The notes beneath the pieces were generated by a model, which worked only from the letters and a program-made list of their open reading frames with translations, made no database searches and had not been told where the DNA came from. Positions 28,926-36,408 of a DNA stretch of 64,000 nt are shown in pieces. Origin of the DNA: Prochlorococcus sp. AG-436-K22. Its GTDB lineage: Bacteria; Cyanobacteriota; Cyanobacteriia; PCC-6307; Cyanobiaceae. The position numbers and the translations under genes are program-made. The stretch is from assembly GCA_003212555.1 (NCBI GenBank), contig QCPK01000005.1, positions 1 to 64,000 of the forward strand, written 5' to 3'. Each line of letters starts with the position of its first letter. Position 1 is the first letter of the stretch.

Positions 28926-29105
28926 ATGAACACTCTCCCCTTAATCCGCTCGCAACTTCAAAGAGCTACAAGACTTCACAAAGCACAGTTGCTTTCGACT
29001 TCACATGGAAGCAAGTACCATGATCAGTCAGTATTAAATGCCAATAGTGCTGCAAGAAAAGAGAAGGCTAAACGTCTGCATCATGCACAACTAATGGCGT
29101 TCTAA
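28926..29105 (+). CDS. Small basic hypothetical protein
   Basis: 59 aa from ATG at 28926, with GGAGGA 5 bp upstream (28915-28920), one of the best ribosome sites in the window. Its sequence is basic and His-rich: RSQLQRATRLHKAQLLSTSH, then a near-repeat KAKRLHHAQLMAF. The duplicated R-L-H-x-A-Q-L may bind nucleic acid. No family recognised. Confidence 0.6.
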   Translation: MNTLPLIRSQLQRATRLHKAQLLSTSHGSKYHDQSVLNANSAARKEKAKRLHHAQLMAF

Positions 29106-29237
29106 ACCCTTAATAAAATCGGGACGTAATTTTATTTTCTTGTCATAGCTTTAAGCTCATTTTTCATTAGCTAGCAAAGATCAAAAGGAGGTGTTTATAC
29201 TCTTTGGGTGTTTTTCTTAGTTGGCTATAAATTAAAT

Positions 29238-29312
29238 AGGAGTCCGAGCTCGTTGGTTAAGAAAATAAGAGCTGGACTCAAAGGGGGACATCGAAATACG
29301 TCCCCCTTCTTT
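29238..29312 (+). ncRNA. Candidate small RNA with intrinsic terminator
   Basis: Hairpin 1 pairs 29240-29251 (GAGTCC, bulged G, AGCTC) with 29269-29279 (GAGCT GGACTC). Hairpin 2 pairs AAGGGGGAC (29281-29289) with GTCCCCCTT (29300-29308) and is followed by CTTT. TATAAAT at 29226-29232 fits a -10 that would start RNA near 29238. The result is a compact 75-nt transcript with 5' stem and terminator. It resembles cyanobacterial Yfr-type sRNAs in plan; I cannot match it to a named one. Confidence 0.55.
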
Positions 29313-29436
29313 ATGCTCAAAAATGAATCGAAAGTTTGAGCAGGATTTCCATTATTAAAATCTTTTCGTCTCTTTCGTGAAAACCATACCTTTTAAATTG
29401 TAAGTAAGCTAATTTTGGTATACCTGAGGAGTCAAA

Positions 29437-29631
29437 GTGGCCATAGACCCTGATGTAATCCCACCATCAAGTTCTGAAGGATATGACTCTGCTCGCTTTG
29501 TCCCGAAGTGGGGTTTCTACCTTGCAATATCACTTGGTGTATTCGTATTAATTGGAATCTTGAAAGCGCTTCTTCCTTTGATTGTGATGTCTTTGCTTGT
29601 TGGGTTTATCGTGAGACAAGCAACTAAGTAA
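29437..29631 (+). CDS. Small two-helix membrane protein
   Basis: 64 aa, GTG start. MAIDPDVIPPSSSEGYDSAR, then FVPKWGFYLAISLGVFVLIG and a second helix LPLIVMSLLVGFIVRQATK. It begins a run of five small genes on the plus strand. AGGAG lies 8 bp upstream. No family recognised. Confidence 0.65.
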   Translation: MAIDPDVIPPSSSEGYDSARFVPKWGFYLAISLGVFVLIGILKALLPLIVMSLLVGFIVRQATK

Positions 29632-29700
29632 TTAGATTTATAGAAATGCTTGTGTCGATGGTGGGCACACGTTCTTCTTCCATTTTGACCTTCTAGTTCT

Positions 29701-29862
29701 ATGAGAAACCTTCTAGCCAGTGAGAGAACCAAGTGGATCTTTGTAATTGGGCTGGTTGCAATCGGGGCAGGCTTTACAGCAAAAAATGTAAGCTCATACC
29801 CGACTGAATGTCTTCCTAAAAAGGGCTTGGAACTAACTCAGTTAACAAGACCTCTGGTTTGA
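29701..29862 (+). CDS. Small single-helix membrane protein
   Basis: 53 aa: MRNLLASERTKWIFVIGLVA, then IGAGFTAKNVSSYPTECLPK. One helix near residues 12-28; the rest is outside or lumenal with one Cys. It ends 1 bp before the DUF2905 ATG (TGAAATG), consistent with an operon. Confidence 0.5.
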   Translation: MRNLLASERTKWIFVIGLVAIGAGFTAKNVSSYPTECLPKKGLELTQLTRPLV

Positions 29863-29863
29863 A

Positions 29864-30067
29864 ATGCAAAAATTACTAATTACGCTCGGACTTGGAATTG
29901 CCGTAATAGGTGCTCTATATCCTTACTTAAAGCAAATAGGTTTAGGGCAATTACCTGGGGACATAATTTTGAGGGGAGAAAACTCCACTTTTTATTTCCC
30001 AGTAGTCAGTTGCATTGCGATCAGCTTGCTTGTTTCACTCCTACTGAATTTGTTGAGACCCTCCTAA
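29864..30067 (+). CDS. DUF2905 family membrane protein
   Basis: 67 aa. GLGQLPGDIILRGENSTFYF and PVVSCIAISLLVSLLLNLL are the family's P-G-D-I and FYFP signatures with two helices. Widespread in bacteria and cyanobacteria, function unknown. Its stop abuts the next ATG. Confidence 0.85.
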   Translation: MQKLLITLGLGIAVIGALYPYLKQIGLGQLPGDIILRGENSTFYFPVVSCIAISLLVSLLLNLLRPS

Positions 30068-30229
30068 ATGCCATTAAATAAACCTATTCCAGATTCTGTT
30101 ATGCGTTTGTGGCGTAAGGTTCGTAGATATGAATTGACTCGTACTCTTCGCGCTACACAGGAAAGGATGGAATATGTCAAAAAGTCCTTGGCTTATATTG
30201 ACCGAGTAGAAGGCAGAACATCTAAATAA
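30068..30229 (+). CDS. Small basic helical protein, 53 aa
   Basis: MPLNKPIPDSVMRLWRKVRR, then a long amphipathic helix (ELTRTLRATQERMEYVKKSL) and AYIDRVEGRTSK. It starts directly after the DUF2905 stop and ends directly before the next ATG. No family recognised, but tight packing argues it is translated. Confidence 0.55.
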   Translation: MPLNKPIPDSVMRLWRKVRRYELTRTLRATQERMEYVKKSLAYIDRVEGRTSK

Positions 30230-30340
30230 ATGACTGAAGAATCTGGCAGAGATCTAGCACGACCTAGATATTCTTTTGTAATTCTCTTAGTTACATCAGG
30301 CATCGCATTATCAGTGGTACCTTTCTTACTTCTGAAGTAG
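30230..30340 (+). CDS. Micro membrane protein, 36 aa
   Basis: MTEESGRDLARPRYSFVILL, then VTSGIALSVVPFLLLK: a short polar N-terminus and one helix. It starts directly after the previous stop (TAAATG) and ends the small-protein run. Confidence 0.45.
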   Translation: MTEESGRDLARPRYSFVILLVTSGIALSVVPFLLLK

Positions 30341-30427
30341 TCGAGCAGTTCTAGATTGTAGAATTTTGCTAGAATAGATTTCTGCGAATCGCTGAGATCT
30401 ATTGGTATAAATTATGGCTCGCTTTTC

Positions 30428-30588
30428 ATTGGTCAGTAGCGTGGTTCAGTCATAGTCTGTAATCTTAGCGATACTCGATGGTTAGAATGGAGTTGGAATG
30501 AAAACTCATTCTTCCATCTCTTTTCTTTACTCTCTCTAATTAGGATTTGAAGGGAATAAGAATTACTGGAAGCTACAGATCACATCTA
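30428..30588 (-). pseudogene. EVE 5' fragment and leader, copy F
   Basis: The minus frame from 30453 reads MTEPRY, stop, PMKSEP. Bases 30428-30588 pair closely with 44024-44174, including TCTTCCATCTCTTTTCTTTA. GTTAGAATGGA and GTTGGAATGAA (30481-30502) form the 11-bp pair in the leader. It begins the accessory block that holds the glycosyltransferase. Confidence 0.7.
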
Positions 30589-30861
30589 AATAAAAAAATG
30601 AACCATTCTCAATATTGTTTTTGTTTCTCTAATTCTTCTGGACTGCAGAAGGTGTAATTAATAAGGAGACCTTGAATGATACGAGCCTTGGAAAGGCCGA
30701 TCTCATTACTAAATCAATGAAGCTTGTTCCAAGCTGTACTTTTAATGGCGAGATTAAGTTGCTTTGTTCCTGTAGATACTTTGTTCTTCTTAGAAATGTC
30801 CTCAGCATTCATTAAATGATTAGGCCAGCTGTATCCTTATGTGTCCATTCCTCTTGAAGAC

Positions 30862-30951
30862 GCATGTTAGAAACTACAAGAAGCAACCAGTGCTAAGAAA
30901 GAACTCATCAGAAAGATCTTTAAAGAAATTGCAAACTGTTGTTGCTTCTGA
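30862..30951 (+). pseudogene. Relic of the small helical protein family
   Basis: The frame reads A-C, stop, KLQEATSAKKELIRKIFKEI then ANCCCF. It aligns with ACEKLKEETNAQDEHIRKML at 18656, with an in-frame TAG and drift at the end. It precedes the TPR glycosyltransferase gene. Confidence 0.4.
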
Positions 30952-31026
30952 AACTGTTTTGATTTTTATTAGAATGAAAATTTCTAATAAATATTATAGT
31001 AAATTATCTAAACGAATAAAACTCTC

Positions 31027-32898
31027 TTGAAGAAAAAATCTAAAGGGTTTGGTGATCAACAGGAGGATCTACCATCGATTGAAAGTAAACAAGATTTAAA
31101 AGGATTAAGCTTTCTTAATCAAGGGAATTTTTTAGAAGCAGAGAAAATATATCGGAAACTTTTTTTTAGTGGAGAAGGAGGCTACATAACCTTTTATAGA
31201 CTTGCAACAATATGTAGATTAACTAATAGATTAGATGAGATGCATGCGCTTTTAAAAAGATGTATTGAAATAAATCCTAACGGCTTAGAAGCCCATCATG
31301 ACTTGGCAAAGATTTATCTTGATAATAAAGATTTTGACAAGGCAATTTTACATAGTTCTAAAGCAATTGAAATTAAAAAAGACTGTGATTCTGCTTATAA
31401 TATATTAGGGAATAGTTTCTTGTTGGCTGGCAATGCTCAGATGGCTATGAATGCATATGAAAAAGCAATAAAGTATAATTCTTCTTCTTTTTTAGCACAT
31501 CATAACTTGGGTGTTCTTCAGGAAAAAACTGGTGACATAAGCTCATCTATACTTTCTTATGAAATGGCAGTTCAATACAATAAAAATTATTCAATAGCAA
31601 AATTTCATTTATGTGAAGCTTACTCTAAGACTTGTCAGTGGGAGAAATTATCCCCTTTTTTAGAGTGGCTTAGCAACATTGGTATTGAAGAGAATATTGA
31701 TATCAGTCCATTATATTTTATGTACATCGAAGATAATCCAGGGAAAATGTTAGTACGTACAAAAAATATATTTAATAAAATATACAAAGTTAATCAAAGC
31801 TTTAAGCCAGATAAGAGAGATAATTCAAAAATTAAAATTGGTTATTTTTCTGCAGATTATGGAGAACATCCAGTTTCAATTTTAATTTCAGAAGTATTTG
31901 AATTGCATGATAGGAGCAAGTTTGAAGTTTATGGATATGGATTTAGTAATAATAAAAATGATAAATATTCAATAAGAATTAAAGAATCATTTGATTTCTA
32001 TAGAGAATTGGATGGTATCTCTGATGACCAAGCATGTAATTTAATCAGGGGAGACAATCTTGACATAGCTATTGATTTAATGGGGTATACCATGTCTCAT
32101 AGAATTAAATTATTTTCTAAAAGAATTGCACCGATACAAATTAATTATCTAGGCTACCCTGGAACAACTGGTTCAGATCAAATTGATTACATAATCGCAG
32201 ATAGAATTGTAATTCCTAAGGAATCCAAAAAATTTTATTCTGAGAAAGTTCTTTATATGCCAACTTGCTATATGTGTTTTGACAGCAAAAGGAAGTTTCC
32301 CAAAATGATTTATAAAAAAAAGGACTTAGGTATTCCTAACAATTCATTCCTAATGACAGGTTTTCATCAAGCAAGCAAAATTACTTCAAGAGAATTTAAT
32401 TGTTGGCTTAAAGTTATGATTAAAGTTGAAGAATCAATTTTATGGTTGAGGGAAACTAACACAATTGCTAAAAGTAATTTAAAAAATAAATTTCTTGAGC
32501 AAGGTATAAGTGATCACAGATTAATATTTGCTGAGAGGTTGAACTCATCAGACCAAAATCTTTCTAGATATTTATGTGCTGACCTTTTTCTCGATACTTT
32601 TAATTATAATGCACATTCAACAGCAATTGAATGTTTATGGTGTGGTTTGCCAGTCTTAACTTTAATTGGGGAAAGTTTTTCCTCAAGAGTAGGAGCAAGC
32701 CTCTTAAGCTCATTAGATCTTAATGAGCTGATTGCTTATACTGAGGATGAATATATAGAGAAAGCAATTTATTTTGCTAAAAATCCAAAAGAATTAAAAA
32801 GAATAAAATCTAGGCTTGCCTTTGCTAAAGATAATAATGACTTATTTAATCCAAAAGTCTTCACTAAAAATCTTGAGAATATCTTTGCAAACCTTTAG
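31027..32898 (+). CDS. TPR protein with O-GlcNAc-transferase-like (SPINDLY) domain
   Basis: 623 aa, TTG start. Residues about 20-210 carry five TPR repeats (for example NLGVLQEKTGDISSSILSYE). Residues about 270-620 are the GT41 half: KIGYFSADYGEHPVSILISE, DIAIDLMGYTMSHRIKLFSK, the UDP-site PIQINYLGYPGTTGSDQIDY, and GLPVLTLIGESFSSRVGASL. Bacterial members transfer sugars to proteins or act in exopolysaccharide synthesis. It is very AT-rich and follows an EVE copy and a relic, suggesting a transferred cassette. Confidence 0.9.
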   Translation: MKKKSKGFGDQQEDLPSIESKQDLKGLSFLNQGNFLEAEKIYRKLFFSGEGGYITFYRLATICRLTNRLDEMHALLKRCIEINPNGLEAHHDLAKIYLDNKDFDKAILHSSKAIEIKKDCDSAYNILGNSFLLAGNAQMAMNAYEKAIKYNSSSFLAHHNLGVLQEKTGDISSSILSYEMAVQYNKNYSIAKFHLCEAYSKTCQWEKLSPFLEWLSNIGIEENIDISPLYFMYIEDNPGKMLVRTKNIFNKIYKVNQSFKPDKRDNSKIKIGYFSADYGEHPVSILISEVFELHDRSKFEVYGYGFSNNKNDKYSIRIKESFDFYRELDGISDDQACNLIRGDNLDIAIDLMGYTMSHRIKLFSKRIAPIQINYLGYPGTTGSDQIDYIIADRIVIPKESKKFYSEKVLYMPTCYMCFDSKRKFPKMIYKKKDLGIPNNSFLMTGFHQASKITSREFNCWLKVMIKVEESILWLRETNTIAKSNLKNKFLEQGISDHRLIFAERLNSSDQNLSRYLCADLFLDTFNYNAHSTAIECLWCGLPVLTLIGESFSSRVGASLLSSLDLNELIAYTEDEYIEKAIYFAKNPKELKRIKSRLAFAKDNNDLFNPKVFTKNLENIFANL

Positions 32899-33017
32899 TT
32901 AAGTAGCTAACTGTTAAAAGTAGGTTTGCTAAGACTCAAGTAAGATTTTTTTTAGTTTAATGATAAGTCATTGATTTTTTTAATAGCTCGGCCATCTTTA
33001 TAAACTTAGTTTAGTAA

Positions 33018-33170
33018 TTAATCAAAGAACATTCCATCTACTGAGAGTTCTCTTCTTGTCTCTGGGGATGGATATTGTTGGTAATAGAAGATCATGCCAA
33101 ATGTAAGAGCTATTGTAATCAGTATCCAAGCAATTAATGAATTTCCTTTTTTAGGAGTTTTTTCTTTCAT
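33018..33170 (-). CDS. Small single-helix membrane protein, 50 aa
   Basis: MKEKTPKKGNSLIAWILITI, then ALTFGMIFYYQQYPSPETRR: basic N-terminus, one helix, polar tail. Its ATG overlaps the stop of the 69-aa gene upstream (ATGA), showing coupling. Family not recognised. Confidence 0.6.
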   Translation of the reverse strand: MKEKTPKKGNSLIAWILITIALTFGMIFYYQQYPSPETRRELSVDGMFFD

Positions 33171-33376
33171 TCACTTGAATTGCCTTGCATGTCAGGGAAA
33201 CAACTAGTGATTTGAATTAAGTCCCAAACTTCATCGGTGTCATAAGTTGATAAGGGTTTTACTCCACTGCCTTCCACTAATCCTTGGGCCTTCATTTTTT
33301 GCCTTAGCAAAACCTGTCTCTGACAACTGGACATTGCTTGAAAACGTTTTGTTCGTTCTTCAGGTGTTTCACTCAT
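33167..33376 (-). CDS. Small conserved-looking hypothetical protein
   Basis: 69 aa from MSETPEERTKRFQAMSSCQR; an ATG 9 bp upstream adds MEI. The N-terminal helix has one Cys; DTDEVWDLIQITSCFPDMQG follows. It overlaps the downstream membrane-protein gene by 4 bp. No domain recognised. Confidence 0.55.
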   Translation of the reverse strand: MSETPEERTKRFQAMSSCQRQVLLRQKMKAQGLVEGSGVKPLSTYDTDEVWDLIQITSCFPDMQGNSSE

Positions 33377-33390
33377 AATTTCCAAAATAA

Positions 33391-33417
33391 AAAAGTCGCC
33401 TATTTAGAGCGACTTTT
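33391..33417 (-). terminator. Hairpin with T-run on the minus strand
   Basis: AAAAGTCGC (33391-33399) pairs with GCGACTTTT (33409-33417). On the minus strand the stem is followed by TTTTTTATTTT, a good intrinsic terminator placed just upstream of the 33.2-kb operon. It would isolate that operon from transcription entering from the RHH gene region. Confidence 0.65.
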
Positions 33418-33523
33418 CATTGATCAGAAGATCCACTGTCAACCAAACTTATCATGGATCCTTCTAGAGCTTGCCTCTTTTAAAAATCACTGACCAAAAG
33501 TAAAGAGAACTAAGAGAGAGAAA

Positions 33524-33556
33524 GTTTGGGTAAAGTTTGGGTAAAGTTTGAGTACA
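33524..33556. repeat. Three tandem 11-bp repeats
   Basis: GTTTGGGTAAA twice, then GTTTGAGTACA, without gaps. TATCGT lies 23 bp after the last core. The array sits between the 33.2-kb operon and the RHH gene and has no EVE fragment beside it. Confidence 0.7.
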
Positions 33557-33655
33557 ATCTTTTCTTGTGTTTTAGGTATCGTACGTAGCGCTCTTAATCT
33601 CTCTCCTTTTCTTTCTCTCTCATTCTCTGATGAAGATTAAGCTAAATCGATTTCT

Positions 33656-34207
33656 TTACTTAAGACTTTTCGTAATCACGGCATTTAGGAAAGCCTCGTT
33701 TAAATCTTCTAAAGTGTCATTGGACCATTCAACTAGAGCAGTTCTCATTGCACAAGATCCATGCCTATAGGCATTTGTCATTTCTAAACCTGTTAAATCA
33801 TGATTGCCTAATAGGACTTGGAAGATTAGTTCAGGATAGCTATTAGGGAGTTTTGCGAGATATAAAGCTAGTTCTTTCAATCCATCTTCTTTAGAAAGTC
33901 CTTTCTTTATTAGGAAATAATCAAAAAGTCTTCTAGCAACATCACCATAATTTTTTGCTCCAACATCTGTAAAAATTTTCCCTATGCCTTTTTCTGGATC
34001 AGACGAATTCTTATCTAGATTAAGATATTGCTCTATTTTTGCGAGCCTTTGCTCAAGTGCATCATTCTTAGATATTGATTCGACATTTGCTAGTTTTTCA
34101 GTGACAAATTCTGTCAATGTCATTCCATTCTTAATTGCTGCGGACTTGATTTTTAAGAGCAACTCTGGATTAATATTTATATTTAGCTGAGTTCTTTCTT
34201 TCGGCAT
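33656..34207 (-). CDS. Ribbon-helix-helix protein with unknown C-terminal domain
   Basis: 183 aa. Residues 1-45 (MPKERTQLNININPELLLKI, then AIKNGMTLTEFVTEKLANVE) fit a plasmid-type RHH DNA-binding fold. A short coiled coil with QRLAKIEQYLNLD follows. The rest (from about 80) is a helical domain with NYGDVARRLFDYFLIKKGLS. Such proteins act in plasmid partition, mobile elements or toxin-antitoxin control; no toxin gene is adjacent. It probably belongs to the accessory pool. Confidence 0.65.
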   Translation of the reverse strand: MPKERTQLNININPELLLKIKSAAIKNGMTLTEFVTEKLANVESISKNDALEQRLAKIEQYLNLDKNSSDPEKGIGKIFTDVGAKNYGDVARRLFDYFLIKKGLSKEDGLKELALYLAKLPNSYPELIFQVLLGNHDLTGLEMTNAYRHGSCAMRTALVEWSNDTLEDLNEAFLNAVITKSLK

Positions 34208-34359
34208 TTTCCTATTGTTTTTAAGGTAAACAAACCCATTTTAACCCATATTTAGCTTCTAGATTGACCTAGGGGTTCTAGCCAATCTAGTCGTTGTATC
34301 GTATTAATCTAGATGAAAAGTTCGAGTAACGATTACTGACAAAAAGTAAAGAGAAATAA

Positions 34360-34381
34360 GTTTGAGTAAAGTTTATTTAAA
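34360..34381. repeat. 11-bp tandem repeat pair (degenerate)
   Basis: GTTTGAGTAAA followed by GTTTATTTAAA, 28 bp left of the decayed cupin copy. It mirrors the position of the pair at 15851 beside the intact cupin. Confidence 0.5.
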
Positions 34382-34408
34382 ACTTAATCTCAGGGTTTTC
34401 TTGATTGG

Positions 34409-34685
34409 TTAGTCGCCAAAACTATAGTGTTTTTTGACTGCTTTATGCACTCCCCAGATACAAGACATCCCTTCAGGGAAAATAACTAAATCACCTGCTC
34501 CAACCCTGACAGGGTTTCCACCATCAGGTGTAACAGTGATATCCCCTTCAAGTATTAAACAGTTTTTTTTTCTCGCTATAAGTCTAAGGGAAAGTGCTTT
34601 GATCACAAGTCCAGATTGGCCAGTTTTTTATTCCTAGATCTTCAATTGTGCTTTGAGAACATGGAGATGTAACGGAAATACTCAT
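34409..34685 (-). pseudogene. Frameshifted second copy of the cupin gene
   Basis: The region from 34385 to 34735 is close by eye to 15880-16225. The C-terminal half still reads LILEGDITVTPDGGNPVRVG, then GDLVIFPEGMSC. Length changes around a T-run at 34563-34570 and near 34600 break the frame before the original ATG (34685). A recent duplication with decay is the simplest view. Confidence 0.75.
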
Positions 34686-34849
34686 TGAATCAAACTTTGC
34701 TTTCGGGGTTTTATTGGTTCTATTATCTCTTAAATCAATAAGAGAAGGGCCCTTGTTTTTGAAGGAGACGATTTTTAACCCTATTGACTTAATCTAAATC
34801 CTTTTCTGACGAAAGTAGCATGGTTCATTTTGCTCAGATAGAAACATTA

Positions 34850-35371
34850 CTAGAATTGTTGCGAGCCTTCTAGTTGTAATGGACTTAGCTCAATTCTTTT
34901 TATTCTCTTATTTTCGTATACCCAAAAAATAGGTTTTGCAGCTTTTGCCTCAGTCAAATCTTTTCTTTCTCGCAGGCTTACAGGAATAAACTCTTTGTTG
35001 GGGTCAAAGCCCTGTTTTCTTATTGATTGATTGATAACAATACTTCCTTCTTTCCCTGAAACTGATCTGTGATAAGTCCCTATAGGAATTTGTAGTGCTC
35101 CCATCTCTCGCCTTAGAAAAATCACATGATGAGGTTCATCCCATGAAGGATTTAGCAAAGTGAATGTTCTTTTTCCTTCGATAACTAAGTTATGATCAAC
35201 TTGAAACTGGTGTACATAATATTGCTCATATTCCTCGTCATTGGGAGGAGATGTCGCACTCCCACGATGCATAACGACATCGCAACCATTCGATGCTCTT
35301 ACTACTGCATCGAAGAAAGTAACCTGAGGTGTTTCTCTGAAAATTTGAATCGGGGTGAATTCAAGATGCAT
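34850..35371 (-). CDS. Conserved hypothetical protein of the osmC operon
   Basis: 173 aa. FRETPQVTFFDAVVRASNGC, then YVHQFQVDHNLVIEGKRTFT and WDEPHHVIFLRREMGALQIP. The strand pattern with VIEGKRTF and a late T-Y-H-R suggests a cupin-like beta barrel, but no family is certain. Ribosome site AGGAGG lies inside the end of osmC, and the ATG is 1 bp after the osmC stop. It is the third gene of the operon. Confidence 0.6.
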   Translation of the reverse strand: MHLEFTPIQIFRETPQVTFFDAVVRASNGCDVVMHRGSATSPPNDEEYEQYYVHQFQVDHNLVIEGKRTFTLLNPSWDEPHHVIFLRREMGALQIPIGTYHRSVSGKEGSIVINQSIRKQGFDPNKEFIPVSLRERKDLTEAKAAKPIFWVYENKRIKRIELSPLQLEGSQQF

Positions 35372-35372
35372 T

Positions 35373-35783
35373 TTAATACCTCCTTTTGTTAGTGATCCAA
35401 TGGACTGTGATCTTTAATGAGCTTCTCAGGCTTCTTATTACCGGGCAATCTTCAGTTTCTTTCTGAAGAACTTTTAACCTCTCTATCGATAAATTAATAG
35501 GCATGAAAAGTTGAATAGAAATAGATTCAATTGCCCTGGGTCCTTTTAGAGTCATCTTTTTATTAACCTCTGCTGTTATCTCTCCTATATCCCAACCTTC
35601 TCTTTTAGCTGCAATACCCATAACTGTCAGAAAACACGTTCCCAATGCAGTTGCGACTAAATCAGTGGGTGCGAAACTCTTACTTTCTCCCTCGTGATCT
35701 ATAGGTGCATCGGTTGTTAGTGTTTGCCCTGAAAGAGTATGAAGAGCCTCTGTATGTAAGTTCCCAAGATATTTACAAATAAT
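35373..35783 (-). CDS. OsmC-family peroxidase-like protein, non-standard start
   Basis: The frame encodes CKYLGNLHTEALHTLSGQTL, TTDAPIDHEG, then FAPTDLVATALGTCFLTVMG, the OsmC/Ohr-type N-terminal half with the first reactive Cys, and ends with EDCPVIRSLRSSLKITVHW. OsmC proteins reduce organic hydroperoxides. No ATG, GTG or TTG lies at the domain start; the frame opens after a TGA at 35796 and ATT codons at 35783 and 35780 are the best candidates. From ATT the length is 136 aa, normal for the family. A TTG at 35645 would cut off half the domain. Confidence 0.7.
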   Translation of the reverse strand: MICKYLGNLHTEALHTLSGQTLTTDAPIDHEGESKSFAPTDLVATALGTCFLTVMGIAAKREGWDIGEITAEVNKKMTLKGPRAIESISIQLFMPINLSIERLKVLQKETEDCPVIRSLRSSLKITVHWITNKRRY

Positions 35784-35788
35784 CTTGT

Positions 35789-35959
35789 TTACACTTCATA
35801 CAACTTGCAGTTGGCTTTTGTTGGATTGCTAAGGCATTCTGCTTCCCATTTAAAATTTTTATCTGCTTCTGGTTTTGGCAAATTGTAATTGAAATCATGC
35901 ATCCTCCAGACGTCACTTACTGCGCCGTTAAGGATGGTGAAAGGTGATACCAACTTCAT
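35789..35959 (-). CDS. Small hypothetical protein leading the osmC operon
   Basis: 56 aa from ATG at 35959 with GGAGGA 4 bp upstream. MKLVSPFTILNGAVSDVWRM, then a polar region with two Cys (AECLSNPTKANCKLYEV). Its stop is 5 bp before the possible ATT start of osmC, so osmC translation may depend on it. No family recognised. Confidence 0.6.
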   Translation of the reverse strand: MKLVSPFTILNGAVSDVWRMHDFNYNLPKPEADKNFKWEAECLSNPTKANCKLYEV

Positions 35960-36238
35960 AGTCCTCCTTGTCGATTACAAATACTGTATATGACGGTTAA
36001 ACTATTTACTCAAGAGGGTTTATACCTATTTATACGTCTATTATAATATTGTCTTAATTATCTCTTGAATATATTCTTGTCACTTATTAGTAGAGATGCT
36101 GAAGTTACCCTTTCTTATGACTACTTTGAATTAGCCCTATATGTTTGAATGAGACGGATTTCAGGGAAAATCGGTAGTGCCAATAGATTTCTTTTCTGGC
36201 AGCTTTCTTTGGCTGCTTTCTGAAGCAAGGTCTTCAAA

Positions 36239-36382
36239 TTAGTGTCGAAGAAACCGAATTTGCTCGTTTGAGAAAAAAGATTGTACGTTTAAAGAACAGG
36301 TTTTCGTCCTAGAAATTTCAACCAGCAAGGTTATAGCTTTAGGCTCGTGTCTCATTAGCCACCATTTAATATTTTTAGCCAT
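36239..36382 (-). pseudogene. EVE 5' fragment, copy G (intact 47-codon mini-ORF)
   Basis: MAKNIKWWLMRHEPKAITLL, then a new tail to TAA at 36239. It keeps the W-L-M-x-x-E-P spine but is the most diverged copy. It marks the left edge of the peptidase/ggt block. The plus strand beneath shows a short helical frame (EETEFARLRKKIVRLKN) that may be another relic. Confidence 0.5.
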
Positions 36383-36408
36383 TGCGAGGAAAGAAGCTAG
36401 GGAGATTT

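Noticed and set aside
21160-33556. Short tandem repeats as possible CRISPR arrays
   Set aside because: The units are 11 bp with no spacers between them, only two or three per site, and no cas genes are seen.
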